A stretch of 64,000 bases of DNA from Megascapheus bottae (GCA_024803745.1 JANJXV010000013.1:14009501-14073500); one strand, 5' to 3'. Shown: positions 31,048 to 42,062, numbered from the stretch's first letter. The notes: a model not told the origin generated them from the letters alone. Program-made: numbers and translations.

Positions 31048-31420
31048 AAGAAAAGTTGAGTGCTAGTGGCTTAAATCTGTAATCTTAGCTATTCACAAGG
31101 CTGAGATCTGAGGATTGAGGTTTGGATTTTGTTTTGGTTTGTTTGTCAGTTGTAGGGCTTGAACTCAGAGCCTAGCTACTGTCCCTAAGCCTCTCTGTGC
31201 TTAAGGCTAATACTCTACAACTTGTGCCACAGCACCTTCCCGCTTTTTTTGAGTAGTTTATTGAAGATAAGAGTCTCACAGACTTTCCTGCCTGGGCTAG
31301 CTTTGAACTGCAGTCCTCAGATCTCAGCCTTCTGAGTAGCTAGAATTACAGCACCCAGCTGAAGATTAAAAACAAAACCCATAGAGTATGAGCACCTAAA
31401 ATCAAGCCCTGGAACCAGCA
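31048..31420 (+). mobile_element. B1-Geo SINE split by inverted B1-Geo
   Basis: Head at 31,048-31,120 and short Geo end at 31,358-31,420 (aaatcaagccctggaaccag). Confidence 0.65.
31124..31357 (-). mobile_element. B1-Geo SINE nested
   Basis: Complete inverted copy ending agctagaattacagcacccagct. Confidence 0.85.
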
Positions 31421-31476
31421 CACACACAGGCACACGCATGTGCATGCACACACACACACACACACACACACACCCC
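31421..31476. repeat. (CA)n with cgcatg interruptions
   Basis: Tail-derived dinucleotide repeat. Confidence 0.95.
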
Positions 31477-32205
31477 ACAGGAAAAGGAAAAATATTAGTA
31501 GATTCTACCAAGTAGGAAGGACATCTACTGCATTAGAAGAAGAGAATGGTCCAATCTTAATAGTGGAAACAAAATGCCCCAACCCAGTTAATTTGTATTT
31601 TTTATCCTCCCAAAGAATGGGCCACAGAGAGGAGGGAGCCCTACATTGTCTGAGAAACTGAGAGACAGTCTGTACCAGGGTAGCTAGGCCCAGTGAGCCA
31701 AGAAAGAGCAAAGTCAGTTAAGGTAAAAGAGGCAGACAGTGTTATCAGAGAACTGTAGATTATGATAGAAATGTCACGAAGGTAAAAATAGACTCTTCTT
31801 CACAAGCAGATAAAGAATTAAAGAGTTATGTAAAACTGGTGAGGGAAGGAAAAGAAAAAGTAAAGGATGTGAAAGTTTATCTAAGTTCAATGGTGTCAGG
31901 AGTTTGCTGGCCATATCTGACTCTGAAGGATCTCTGATGATTCCTGCTTGTTTCACTACAAACTATGTTATAACAATAATGCTGTCCTCACCAGTCAGAT
32001 GGGATCTGCAGAGGTGGGAGGAAGAGAAGACCTAGGGAAGGAAGAGGGAAATAAAAAAGTAACAGGTCATCAGAGATGCAGACAATAAATTCTATAAGCA
32101 GACAGCTCTGGTTCTCACTAAAACAGTAACTGGTATATATCTATAACAATGGATGAAAGGAAAGGACTTTGGAAGTATTTTGTTTTGTCTTGTAGATTTG
32201 TGGTG
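31477..32205. other. Intergenic, no repeat recognised
   Basis: Several 60-73 codon ORFs on both strands without recognisable homology. Confidence 0.4.
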
Positions 32206-32207
32206 GG

Positions 32208-32433
32208 GGGGTAGGTCTTGGGACTTGAACTCAGGGCCTGGGTGCTGTTCCTGAGCTTTTGTGTTCAAGGCTGGTGCTCTACCACTTGAGTCACAGCTTT
32301 ATTTTCAAGTTTTTGTTGCTTAACTGGAGATAAGAATTTCATGGATTTTCCTGCCCAGTCTGGCTTTAAACCATGATCCTCAGATCTCAGCCTCCTTAGT
32401 AGCTAGGATTGTAGGCATGAGCTGGCACCTGGC
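32208..32433 (-). mobile_element. B1-Geo SINE
   Basis: Inverted, full length; GGGGGGG near its tail end. Confidence 0.85.
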
Positions 32434-32465
32434 TCTTGTGGTTTTTTGTTTTGTTTTGGTTTAGT

Positions 32466-32667
32466 TTTTTGTTTGTTTTTTTTGCCAGTCCTGGGCTTGG
32501 GCTCAGGGCCTGAGCACTGTCCTTGGACTTTCTGAAGGCTAGAGCTCTACCACTTGAGCCTCAGCACCACTTCTGGCTTTTTTCTATGTATGTGGTACCG
32601 AGGAATCGAACTCGGGTCTTCGTGCATGCTAGGCAAGCATTCTGCCACTAGGCCAAACTCCCGGCCC
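32466..32667 (-). mobile_element. IDL-Geo SINE with TSD
   Basis: Young-type head (gaggaatcgaactcgggtc, aaactcccggccc). gctcttgtg(g)ttttt flanks it on both sides. Confidence 0.93.
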
Positions 32668-32682
32668 GCTCTTGTGTTTTTT

Positions 32683-33695
32683 AAGGATCAAAGTACAGGG
32701 ACAAAATAGCCCAGTTATTTGAGAAATGAGTAATTTGAGATCTCACAGGGAAAAGAATACCTGGTACAAGTATGATGGTGACAGGTTGGGGCTAGTGTGC
32801 CTGCTCAGGATAACAAGAGGGCACTTCTGATAGCCTGTTGGCCAACTTTTCTACACAGGTTCAAAGAAGCACTTTGGCTGGGTACTCCACTGAAGACATC
32901 TCTGCCCAGCTCCCCAGGTGATCAGGATTTTAGCTCCTGGAGCCTTCTCTCCAAAATTCCAAATCCATCATTCCTGAAGCTTTTCCCATTGCTCCTCTAT
33001 GATTATTCCCATGACCTGCATTCTTAAGTTCCTTGATATTCTTTTCTCTAATGAAATCATCATCCATTCTACCCCCAAATGTTCCTTTCCATGGGATTCT
33101 TCTATCCTAGACTTCATAGTAACCTCAGTCCCATCACAAATCCATTGTAAGCATCCCATTCTCTCTCATTACAGAGTCAGCCTGAGGAAAACAAATGTAC
33201 AAATGCTTTACTGGGATAGAAGCAAGAGTGCAGGCAGGCAAGAGGAGCTGGAACAGCGACACCTCGTGTGCCTTACTGTGCATGCAGTGTCTTCATGGCA
33301 ACAGCCAGCGAGGCTACTCCCAGAACCCAGCCTGAGAGGCAGATGGAACCACTGTGTCCAAACACAATCCAGCAGGGAGAGGAAAGAGGCCATCTATCTG
33401 GTTCCCCTGCCAGCTCCCATTTCTTCTAGCATTGATCAGAAGCATTCTCATGGAGCTTATATAATTTACAGGGCATGCACTTGACCACTCTGGAAAGTCA
33501 CTGGAGAATTCAGAGCTCCATGGCTCCCATCAGATCAGAGTTGGTTCTAGATCATGACAGACATTGAACCTCTTCCTCAACCCCAAAGCCAAGTTGAGAC
33601 AACCAGACAGCAGAATGAAACCACTTCAGAAGACAACCTAGCCAGAAAATGGAGCAAGTGTCTCTGGCTCCAAGAGAAGGGAGTATGGGTGGATC
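32683..33695. other. SINE-free segment of about 1 kb, unassigned
   Basis: Contains the longest non-repeat ORF of the intergenic part (161 codons at 32,999-33,484), but it has no recognisable domain, no splice or promoter context and compositional features of random sequence. An old LTR is possible (ttatataattta near 33,459). Confidence 0.4.
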
Positions 33696-33696
33696 A

Positions 33697-33922
33697 GGCA
33701 CATCTGGAACTTGGCTCATAATCCTAAATATCCAGGAGGCTGAAATCCGAGGGCCACCATTTGAAGCCAGCCCAGACAGACAAATTTGGAAGATTCTTGT
33801 CTCCAGTTAGCCAGCAAAAAGCTGAAAGAAAGGCTGTTGCTCAAGTGGTAGAGCACTACTTTTGAGTGGATACTGAGTTTAGGCCCTGAGTTCTAGCCCC
33901 CATACCTACACAAAAAAGAAGG
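33697..33922 (+). mobile_element. B1-Geo SINE
   Basis: Diverged full-length copy. Confidence 0.8.
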
Positions 33923-33928
33923 AGGATG

Positions 33929-34128
33929 GGCTGGGAATGTGGCTTAGTGGTAGAGTGCTTGCCTGGCATGCACAAAGCCCTGAGTTCGATTCCTCAGCAA
34001 GTACTACATGAACGGAAAAGGCTGGAAGTGGTGCTGTGTCTCTAGTGGTAGAGCACTAGCCTTGAGCAAAGAAAGGCTCAGAGACAGAGCCCAGGACGGA
34101 TCAAGCCACAGGACCATTTAAAAAAAAG
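33929..34128 (+). mobile_element. IDL-Geo SINE, older subfamily
   Basis: gggctgggaatgtggcttag; a four-base insertion interrupts the ID/Geo linker (cagcaagtactacatg). Confidence 0.9.
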
Positions 34129-34195
34129 AGAAGGAGGAGGTGGTAGAGAAGGAAGAAGAGGAGGAGAAGGAAAAGGAGGAAGAGGAAAAAAAGAA
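34129..34195. repeat. (GGA/GAA)n purine tract
   Basis: Tail-derived purine repeat. Confidence 0.92.
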
Positions 34196-34479
34196 ACTTG
34201 ATGTGGGGAAAGGCTACTGGAAACAGGAAAACTATAAGTAGGTCATTGAGAGACATATTAGGGACAGTTTTTCTACCATTTTGGAGCTATCCAGAGCTAC
34301 TTATTCTGGCTCCTTAGGAGTGAAAATCCATCCCATCCCATCCAGTACCACAGTAGTCATGTGTGCCTGGGGGAACTGCAAAGATTAGCATGTCACCAAA
34401 GCTTGAAAGACAATAGGTCATGCTAGTCATTAAACCATTCTTGTTTAACCTTTTGACAGATGTAAAATCGTAATAGTGC

Positions 34480-34830
34480 TTGCAAAAGGACTGTAGATTA
34501 TCACAAATATAATCGGGTAGGGCAGTGAATGCAATTATAACTGTAACTGTGGATATGGTATCCTTATTGGGGCTAATCAATATAGCCCCTGGCGTCTGGA
34601 AAATGTTTTCTTTTCAACTCAAAAGCAAACTGCCTCTGTGTGGTGTGACAGCTGTATTTCTTCACCAATTTATATCTAAACTACGTCAATCTCCTGCTTT
34701 CTGGCATAATGTAGCCAGAAGGATCCTCGATTATTTTGAGAGCCCACAGAACATCATGCTGGCTCATTATATTGATGAGATTATGCTAATTGGTAAACAG
34801 GAAATATCAAGTAGCCTAGATGTTTTGTGA
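34480..34830 (+). mobile_element. Endogenous retrovirus pol (RT) relic
   Basis: The open frame at 34,525-34,830 has, near its end, 'SPAFWHNVARRILDYF' followed by 'HYIDEIMLIG'. This is the reverse-transcriptase palm region of retroviral pol (SPA.CHN ... YxDD). The catalytic YIDD is altered to YIDE. The upstream part is only in register in another frame, so the copy is frameshifted. No gag, env or LTR adjoins it. It is an inactive fragment; class not assignable by eye. Confidence 0.7.
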
Positions 34831-34949
34831 ATATTTGTATTCACAAGGATGGAAGATCTAGTGAAAAACCAGGAACCTGACACATAGGTAAGCGACTAGG
34901 GATTCAAGGCCTGGAGTTTGTTGAAATATAGCTTTTAAGACTGGGAATG

Positions 34950-35196
34950 AGCCAGGCACCAGTGGCTCACACCTGTAATCCTAGCTACTCAGGAGGCTGA
35001 GATGTGAGGATAATGGTTCGAAGCCAGCCCAGGGCAGGAAAGTCTATGAGACTCTTATTTCCAATAAACAACTCAGAAAAAGCCAGAAGTGGTGCTGTGG
35101 CTCAAGTGGTAGAGTGCTAGCCTTGAGCACAAAAAGGCTTAGGGACAATACCCAGGGCCCTGAGTTCAAATCCCAGGACTAGACAAAAAAAAAAGA
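34950..35196 (+). mobile_element. B1-Geo SINE
   Basis: Close to the consensus form, full length with A10 tail. Confidence 0.92.
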
Positions 35197-35415
35197 CTCT
35201 GCATAATGGCTCATGCCTATAGTCCCAGTTATTCAGGAGGCAGAGATCAGAAAGATATGAGATTCAAAGCCAACATGGAACGAAAAGTTAGCAAAATTTT
35301 ATCTCAATAAATTCGGTGTGGTTGAGTATCTGTGCTCCCAGCTGTGAGGTAGGCCATAGGTATGAGGTTAGCAGGCTAAGGTGAAATACCCTGAGTTCAA
35401 ACACCAATTCCACAG
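35197..35415 (+). mobile_element. B1+ID-like composite, degenerate
   Basis: taatggctcatgcctatagtcccag ... atctcaataaattcg then an ID-like end with gagttcaaacaccaattcc. Confidence 0.5.
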
Positions 35416-35477
35416 AGGGGGTTGAGGTGGGGGAGGAGAGGTGAGGAGGAAGGGAGAGCTTTTAAAATGAGATATAG

Positions 35478-35705
35478 AACCGGATGCAGTTGCTCACGCC
35501 TGTAATCCTAGATACTCAGGAGGCTAAGATCTGAGGATTGCAGTTCAAAGCTAGCCCAGGCACTAAAGTCTGTGAGACTCTTATCTCCAATTTACCACTA
35601 GAAAACTTGAAGTGGCTAATGGTGAAGGACGGTAGCCTTGAGCTGAAGAGCTCAGGGACAGTGCCCAGGCCCAGAGTTCAAGCCCCACAACCAACCAAAA
35701 AAAGA
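35478..35705 (+). mobile_element. B1-Geo SINE, 'gagctgaagagctc' subfamily
   Basis: Carries cactaaagtctgtgag and gagctgaagagctcaggg; tail aaaaaaagaaagagagag. Confidence 0.9.
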
Positions 35706-35731
35706 AAGAGAGAGAGAGAAATGAAAAAACA

Positions 35732-35960
35732 GGCTGGGCACTGATGGCTGAGACCTATAATTCAAACTATTCAAGAGGCTGAGATATGAGGCTTGTGGTT
35801 CAAAGCATAGCCTGGACAGAAAAGTCTGGAGACTCATTTCCAATTAACAAGCAACAAGCCAGAAGTGAGCTGTGGTTCAAGTGGTAGAATGCCATCCATG
35901 AGCAAAAAATTCTAACACTCAGATCCTGAATTCAAGCCCCAGTATCAACACACAACACAC
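35732..35960 (+). mobile_element. B1-Geo SINE
   Basis: Diverged copy ending in a short (CA)n. Confidence 0.82.
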
Positions 35961-36394
35961 ACACACACTAAAATCAAATAAGACCCAAAATGAAATATGC
36001 GTTGCCTGACCTTGAATGGTCTACTATGAAGAAAGTCCTAGGCCCACTTGGTTTTGGGAATTCACATTACATTTGAACATAATGAACCAACCTATTTACT
36101 AAGCAAACTATAAGGCTTGCCATTTTAAGTGGGGACACAAAGCAAGAAAAGATCACATCAGGTCTAAGTTGTTCAAGTTACCCGGCCAACTTAGTTCTTT
36201 ACACCCTGCAAACCCCATTGTATGGGAAGTATCTGGAGCAGACAGACATTGTATGAGGGCCTTACCTAGTGCCAAGTACAGAATCACTGTGTAGACCCTT
36301 AGTGGCCTGGAGTGAAACCATGTCCACTTCTGCTGGCCATCTTCATTTAAAGGGAATAGAACATGCTGTGTTTATAGAGTTTCCATAGCAAAAC
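35961..36394. other. Intergenic, no repeat recognised
   Basis: No gene or transposon recognised. Confidence 0.4.
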
Positions 36395-36407
36395 AAGTAG
36401 TGATGAG

Positions 36408-36604
36408 GGGCTGGGAGTTTGGCCCAGTGGTTAAAGTGCTTGCCTAGCATGCACGAAGGCCCAGGTTCGATTCCTTGGTACCACATACATAGAAAATAAG
36501 CCAGAAGTGGTGCTGAGGCTCAAGTGGTAGAGCTCTAACCTTGAGAAAGTCCAAGGACAGTGCTCAGGCCCTGAGCTCAAGCCCAGGACTGGCAAAAAAA
36601 AAAA
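36408..36604 (+). mobile_element. IDL-Geo SINE, 'ttaaag' subfamily
   Basis: agtggttaaagtgcttgcc with gattccttggtaccac. TSD aagtagtgatga on both sides (about 36,395 and 36,604). Confidence 0.95.
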
Positions 36605-36835
36605 GTAGTGATGAAGCAAGTAGACTTGAGCCTGGTCCAGGATGATTTTGCAATCACAAAAAAGGGACAGCCACATGGCTAAAATCATACCAAAGCTGAG
36701 ATGTGATGCCAGACACCACCGACTCTGGCACAGTCACTTCTCACACAAGGAGATCCCTTTGGATTTTAGACTCATTCTGTGTTATCCAGCCTGTTAAAGA
36801 TGGTAACCGGCCACCTCCTGCTAGAATACTGGGAT

Positions 36836-36942
36836 TAGCCAGTGCTGGTGGCTCACACCTGTAATCCTAGTTATCCAGAGGGCTGAGATCTGAGGATCAT
36901 GATCTGAAAGTCAGTCCAGGCAGAAGGTCTATGAATTCTGTG
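36836..36942 (+). mobile_element. B1-Geo SINE 5' part
   Basis: Head only; interrupted by GT/GC-rich alternating sequence. Confidence 0.75.
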
Positions 36943-37005
36943 TGTCTGTGTGTGGGTACGCCAGTGTGTGCGTGCATGTGCATATGCACACGCACATGCG
37001 TGCTC
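36943..37005. repeat. GT/(GCAT) alternating purine-pyrimidine run
   Basis: gtgtgtctgtgtgtgg ... gtgtgtgcgtgcatgtgcatatgcac: long alternating stretch. Confidence 0.85.
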
Positions 37006-37146
37006 GAGTGCTAATCCTGGGGCTTGAACTCAGGGCCTGGGCACTGAGTCTAATTTGTGCTCACAGCTAGTCTCTACCACATGAGCCACAGTTATACAGC
37101 TCCACTGTTGGCTTTTTTGTTAGCTAATTGGAGAAGAGTCCCATTA
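37006..37146 (-). mobile_element. B1-Geo SINE 3' half
   Basis: Inverted Geo module and linker; the head is absent. Confidence 0.75.
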
Positions 37147-37380
37147 GCTGAGCACCTGGTGACTCATGCCTATAATCTTAGCTACTCAGGAGGCTGAGAT
37201 CTGAGGATTGAAGTTCAAAGCCAGTCCAGGCACAAGAGTCGGTGAGATTCTTATCCCCAATTAACCACCAGAAAACCTGAAGTGGCACTGTGGCTTAAGG
37301 GCTAGGGTGGTTATCTTGAGCTGAAGAGGTCAGGGTCAGTGCCCAGGCCCAGAGTTCAAGTTCTACAACCGACAAAAAAG
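37146..37380 (+). mobile_element. B1-Geo SINE, 'gagctgaagagctc' subfamily
   Basis: gagctgaagaggtcagggtc and cccagagttcaag; the tail expands into the next purine tract. Confidence 0.9.
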
Positions 37381-37381
37381 G

Positions 37382-37442
<61 letters not shown>

Positions 37443-37512
37443 AAGAAAGAAAGAAAGAGGAAAGGAAAGGAAAGGAAAGGAAAGAAAAGAAAAGAAAAGA
37501 AAAAGAGAGAAA
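37380..37512. repeat. (GAAA)n/(GA)n/(GGAAA)n
   Basis: About 130 bp of pure purine with three successive unit types. Confidence 0.95.
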
Positions 37513-37576
37513 TACTCAGATTTCAGCCTTTTGAGTAGCTTGGATTACAGGCATGAGCCAATGGTGCCTGACTTCC
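37513..37576 (-). mobile_element. B1-Geo SINE head fragment
   Basis: ctcagatttcagccttttgagtagcttggattacagg. Confidence 0.7.
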
Positions 37577-37740
37577 ATGAGGCTCAGGGCCTGAGCACTG
37601 TCCTCAGGCTTTCTCAAGGGTAGAGCTCTACCACTTGAGTCACAGTACCATTTGCAGCTTTTTCTATGTATGGGGTACCAAGGAATCAAACCCGAGTTTT
37701 CATGCATGCTAGGTAAACACTCTACACTCTCCCGATCCTC
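37577..37740 (-). mobile_element. IDL-Geo SINE
   Basis: Inverted copy without tail; head ends ctctcccgatcc. Confidence 0.85.
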
Positions 37741-37835
37741 CATGAGACCTTAATCCCCATTTAACCACCAAAAAGCCAGCCTTGAGCGAAGAAGTTAAGA
37801 GACATTACCCAGGCTGTGAATTTAAGTCATCACTG
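37741..37835 (+). mobile_element. B1-Geo SINE remnant
   Basis: tccatgagaccttaatccccatttaaccacc then a shortened Geo module. Confidence 0.6.
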
Positions 37836-37866
37836 GCAGGCGGACATGCACGCAGGCATGCAGGCA

Positions 37867-37867
<1 letters not shown>

Positions 37868-37903
<36 letters not shown>

Positions 37904-37914
37904 ACACACATACT
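37868..37914. repeat. (CA)n
   Basis: About 45 bp. Confidence 0.95.
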
Positions 37915-38995
37915 GCATATGCACACAAGAGAAGATTACTGAAGCAAGTTACAACCCTACCGGTTGTAAGGAATCCCCAAATGAGCACTGCTATTATCTT
38001 TCTCCTCTCCCGTATTTCATCTCATCTAGTTTCCTGCCTGATAGGGTGACTTATACCTCCATCCCCCAGAGGTCTGGGCTTTTCCTGGTCATCTTGCCCT
38101 TGTCAGGAGGTGGCTGCTGCACCCTCATCCACACTTATTAGGTGTGGAAGCACCATGAGATACAAAGAGGCCCAGATTCCAGGCCGCCCCCTCACTGTAC
38201 TCACTGTGGCAGTAACCCTAGATCATTACAATAATTATGGTCAGTCACCCCTGACAGTGTAGTTGTCTGTGCCTGCAGCTTCCCAAGTATTAGGAGCTCA
38301 GTGAACAGACTGCTGCTGCAGATTCAGATTGTAGAGGCTTATTGTGCCCCCTAGTGGAACGTTTTCTTCCTGGAACCAGGACCCCCAAATCCCACAGTCT
38401 AAGGCTAAGAAGATGAGTTCTTATTTGATAGTGATGGGGGGATTGTAAGAGGGACCATATCCTTCCTTTCTTCCTACCCTCTTTCCTTCTTCCCTCCTTC
38501 CTGCCTTCCTACCCTCTCCCTCCCACACTCCCCACTGCAGATGAAATCTAGGCTATGATACAAGTTCTTTATCACTATGCTACATTCACAACAGAGGAAA
38601 TGTATGTGTGCATGCATGAGTGCGTGCATGAGTGAGGCCATGAGGTCCTAAGTTCAAGAGTAACAACTCTTACTCCAAAACTGGATAGCATAAAACAACA
38701 ATAATTATTTTGCTTGTGACTCTACAATCAGGTGATATTTGATGGTGATAGTTCACAGAGTAGAGCTGGTGGCCTAACCAGGATGGTAGGTGACTCATTC
38801 AGGAGGCAAGTGGGAGCTGAGTGCCACCTAGGAGTTCAACTGGGGCTGTGAGCCAAGGATCTCAGCCCTTCTCCCTGTGGGCCTTCCAATGGACCTGCGT
38901 CCACGTCCTCGTGGTATAGTGCCTAGATTCGTTGAAAAGCATTTCCACATACAGAAAGTGGAAGCTACCAATCTTTTCAGACTTAGCCCTGGACA
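37915..38995. other. Largely single-copy intergenic segment
   Basis: No transposon recognised. Holds a CTCF-type motif (38,343-38,358), a TTCC-rich tract (38,460-38,520) and alternating (TGCA) units near 38,600-38,630. Confidence 0.45.
38343..38358 (-). promoter_or_regulatory. CTCF-type motif, minus orientation
   Basis: Minus strand reads ccactagggggcaca. I count 14 of 15 matches to CCASYAGRKGGCRSY. It lies about 4.4 kb upstream of the CLPB start codon, in non-repeat sequence. Confidence 0.55.
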
Positions 38996-39019
38996 CTGGC
39001 AAGTGTTAGATCTTAAGAG

Positions 39020-39077
39020 ATGGCTTTTTGTTGGCTATTTTGGAAATGGATTCTCCCAGACTTTATTGCCCAGGCTG
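39020..39077 (-). mobile_element. B1-Geo-like fragment
   Basis: ctttttgttggctattttgg ... cagactttattgcccaggctg: inverted linker and 7SL-like text. Confidence 0.55.
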
Positions 39078-39082
39078 AGACC

Positions 39083-39177
39083 CCCCCCCTCTCTCTCTCT
39101 CTGTCTGTCTCTCGCTCTCTCTCGCTCTCTCTCGCTCTCTCGCTCTCTCGCTCTGTCTTTCTTTTTTTCTTTCTTTC
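39083..39177. repeat. (TC/TCGC)n tract
   Basis: C9 followed by tctctctcgc units and tttcttt. Confidence 0.93.
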
Positions 39178-39397
39178 GGTTTGAACTCGGGGAATGGGGG
39201 ACTGTCCCTGAGCTCTTTTGCTCAAGGTTAGTGTTCTACTACTTTAAGCCACAGCTCTACTTCTGATTTTTGAGTGGTTAATTGGAGACAAGCGTCTCAT
39301 GGGGATTTTTCTGCCCAGGGTGGCTTCAAACCACCATCCTCAGATCTCAGCCTCCTAAGTAACTAGGATTACAGGCATGAGCCACCAGCACCCAGCT
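39178..39397 (-). mobile_element. B1-Geo SINE
   Basis: Inverted copy; its tail is the preceding TC tract. Confidence 0.87.
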
Positions 39398-39486
39398 CTA
39401 GTCATAATTTCAAGAACTAGGATCTCACAGATATTCAATAAATGAGGCTGAATATTATTGAAAGTTAGTAAGCTTTAAAGCTGGGT

Positions 39487-39722
39487 AATCCAAGCACTGA
39501 AGGCTCATGCCTATAATCCTAGCTACTCAGGAGGATCAGATCTGAAGGTCAAAGTTTGAAGCCAGATCAGACAGAAAACTGTCCCTGAGACTCTTGCCTC
39601 TAATTAATCAGGAAAAAGCCAGAAGTGGAGCTGTGGTTCAAGTGGTAGAGAGCCAGCCTTCAGTGAAAAAGCTAAGGAAAGCATCCAGGTCCTGAATTAA
39701 ATCCCCAGGATCAGCACAAAAG
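39487..39722 (+). mobile_element. B1-Geo SINE
   Basis: Full length, moderately diverged. Confidence 0.85.
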
Positions 39723-39856
39723 AAAATCTATAAAAGACAATGCCTGCATAAAAACCCAGAACAGAAACTGTAGTGAAATTTTTGATTTTTTTTCTCAATA
39801 TTTGAGCAGCAGGTGTCAGTGTTTCTACTTGAGAGAAAAAGAATGTCCCAGTCTGG

Positions 39857-40052
39857 TCCGGGAGTTTGGCCTAGTGGTAGAGTGCTTGCCTAGCATGCAC
39901 AAAGACCAGGGTTCAATTCCTCAGTACTACCTACCCAGAAAAAAAGCAGGAAGTGGTGCTGTTCTAAAGCTCTAACCTTAACAAAGCCCAAGGACAGTGC
40001 TCAGGCCCTGAGTTCAAGCTCCAGGATTGGCAAAAATAATGATAAAAAATAA
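39857..40052 (+). mobile_element. IDL-Geo SINE
   Basis: ggtccgggagtttggcctag; a deletion removes the Geo box A (gtgctgttctaaagctctaac). Confidence 0.9.
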
Positions 40053-40104
40053 AAGTCTTTCTGCCTCTGATGCCATATAATTCATATAGAAATTATAAAG
40101 ATTG

Positions 40105-40296
40105 GGGCCGGGAGTTTGGCCTAGTGGTAGAGTGCTTGCCTAGCATGCACGAAGACCTGGGTTCGATTCCTCGGTACCACATACATAGCAAAAAGCTGAA
40201 AGTGGTTCTGAGTCTCAAGTGGTGGAGTGCTAGCCTTGAGAAAGTCCAAGGACAGTGCTCAGGCCCTGAGCCCAAGCCAAGGACTGGCAAAAAAAG
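40105..40296 (+). mobile_element. IDL-Geo SINE with perfect 17-bp TSD
   Basis: agaaattataaagattg at 40,088-40,104 and 40,297-40,313. Full-length young-type copy with intact box A and box B. Confidence 0.97.
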
Positions 40297-40386
40297 AGAA
40301 ATTATAAAGATTGCTTGCTTCTGCAATGAATTGAGAGGTAATGTATGCATATGGAATAAACTTCAAGTACACCTGTGCAATTATAG

Positions 40387-40530
40387 GTACTCAGGAGTCT
40401 GAGATCTGAAGATTGCTGTTTGAAGCCACGAGGGGTAAAAGTCTGTGGGAAGCTGTGGCTCAAGTGGTATAGCACTAGCCTTAAGCAAAAAAAAAGCTAA
40501 GCAACAGTGCTCAGGCCCTGAGTTCGGCAT
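40387..40530 (+). mobile_element. B1-Geo SINE, deleted
   Basis: tactcaggagtctgagatctg; the linker is lost and the Geo module is fused close to the head. Confidence 0.7.
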
Positions 40531-40562
40531 ATGACCCCTTATACTCTCCCCTCACGTGCCAA

Positions 40563-40657
40563 ACGTGGAGGAGTGGCTCAAGTGGTAAAGGGCCAGCCTT
40601 GAGTGAAAAAGCCGAGTGAGATCATGAAGCCTGAGTTCAAACCCCAATACCAGCAAT
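40563..40657 (+). mobile_element. Geo module fragment
   Basis: gaggagtggctcaagtggtaaag ... gagttcaaaccccaataccag. Confidence 0.75.
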
Positions 40658-41105
40658 CAATCAATCTACTTCATTGTTTAGCTGTCCCCTAATGAATTTA
40701 ACAACCTCCTACTAATGGACACTTAGTCTCCCGATGAGGGTATTCTACATTAGACTTCCACATACATTGCCAGTGTATTTTCCTTCATAAACTTGTCATA
40801 AAGTGTTTTAGATAGACAGAGAGATAGATACCAATACATAAATATAATATATACAGTGTATTTTTCCCGATATAAGAGGTCGATGATATTACATAGAGAA
40901 TTATGGATACTTGGTCTAAGTAACACCATCTTGTCCTTATCGCCATCTTGGCATCTTAATAAAGAGAGACCTTTAGACGTGATATACTTTGAATCGCAAA
41001 TGTGTCATATGTTGTTTAGCTCCAAGAAAGTCTCACTCCAGAGAATTCTTGCCCTGAGCCCCCATTTTTTCCACCTAGCTTGCTTTTCTTCTGCAAACAC
41101 CTTTT
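40658..41105. other. Intergenic, unassigned
   Basis: AT-rich at 40,806-40,860; ends with caccatcttgtccttatcgccatcttgg-type text that might be LTR-derived. No gene recognised. Confidence 0.35.
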
Positions 41106-41106
41106 G

Positions 41107-41319
41107 TTTTGGTCAGTTGTGGGGCTTGAACTCTGGGCCTGGGTGCTGTCCCTGAGCTCTTTGGCTCAAGACTACCGCTCTACACCTTGATCCACAGCAC
41201 CACTTCTAGTGGTTTAGTTTTCTAGTAGTGGTAATTGGTGATAAGGACTGGCTTTGAACTGGGATCCTCAGATCTCAGCCTCCTAAGTAGCTAAGATTAC
41301 AGCGCAAGCCACCAGCTTT
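41107..41319 (-). mobile_element. B1-Geo SINE
   Basis: Inverted copy ending agctaagattacagcgcaagcc. Confidence 0.85.
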
Positions 41320-41435
41320 TGTTTCAATAAACAAAAGCAAATATTATACTCAGATCCAGCTCTGCCTGAAAGCCAAAGCTCACATCCCTTCTCCTAGATA
41401 ATAAAGTACAATAATAATTGAATAGCAATTTACTG

Positions 41436-41700
41436 AAGAAATATTAAGAATATCTTTTGTTCAAGACATGCTTCTAGGTGCTACTGATATGAAAGTGAAA
41501 ACAGAGTCTCGTCTCATAAGTCACCTCGTCCTGAGGAAAGACAACACATAAATACTGAGTAATTCGGGTGGTCCTAAGTGCTGTAAAGAAAAATTTAGAT
41601 TCTTCAACCAAAAGACAGTTGTGTGGGACAAGAAAAAGTGTTCCTATTTCAGATGTATTTTAGAAATCTTTCGGAAAAGTCATTCCAGGCCGATATGAGA
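41436..41700 (+). mobile_element. L2 (ancient LINE) 3' region
   Basis: caagacatgcttctaggtgctactgatatgaaagtgaaaac ... ggtggtcctaagtgctgtaaagaaaaat follows the L2 3' consensus order (caggcactgttctaggtgct ... gtgataagtgctatgaagaa). Confidence 0.65.
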
Positions 41701-41875
41701 AATGGATTTAAAGAATAAGCATATTTCCTAACAGGCCACTTATGAAAATCTGGTTCAACTTACTCAAGCCAGAATGTTATGTGTAGGACTGACAACTTCT
41801 GTATATCAATTGAACTGCAGTGCAAATGTGGGAATTAAAACTTTTGCTGTTGAAAAACAATTTAGTATCTTATTC

Positions 41876-41974
41876 TTTTTTTAGTGGGGGCCAGTTATAG
41901 GGTTTGAACTCTGGGCGTGGGTGCTGTCCCTGAGCTCTTCAGCTCTACCACTCTGAGTCAGAGCACCACTAGTA
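41876..41974 (-). mobile_element. B1-Geo SINE 3' fragment
   Basis: Inverted Geo module only. Confidence 0.7.
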
Positions 41975-42062
41975 TCTTTTTGGTTTTTTTTGATCAAAAC
42001 AGTGTGTACTAAATCTGCCAAGAAGGCGTGGCAGGGATTAATTTTGCGTCTTTACGGAATAG

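Noticed and set aside
32999..33484. 161-codon ORF, longest outside genes
   Set aside because: No recognisable homology, low-information composition, no promoter or splice context; overlapping ORFs on the other strand.
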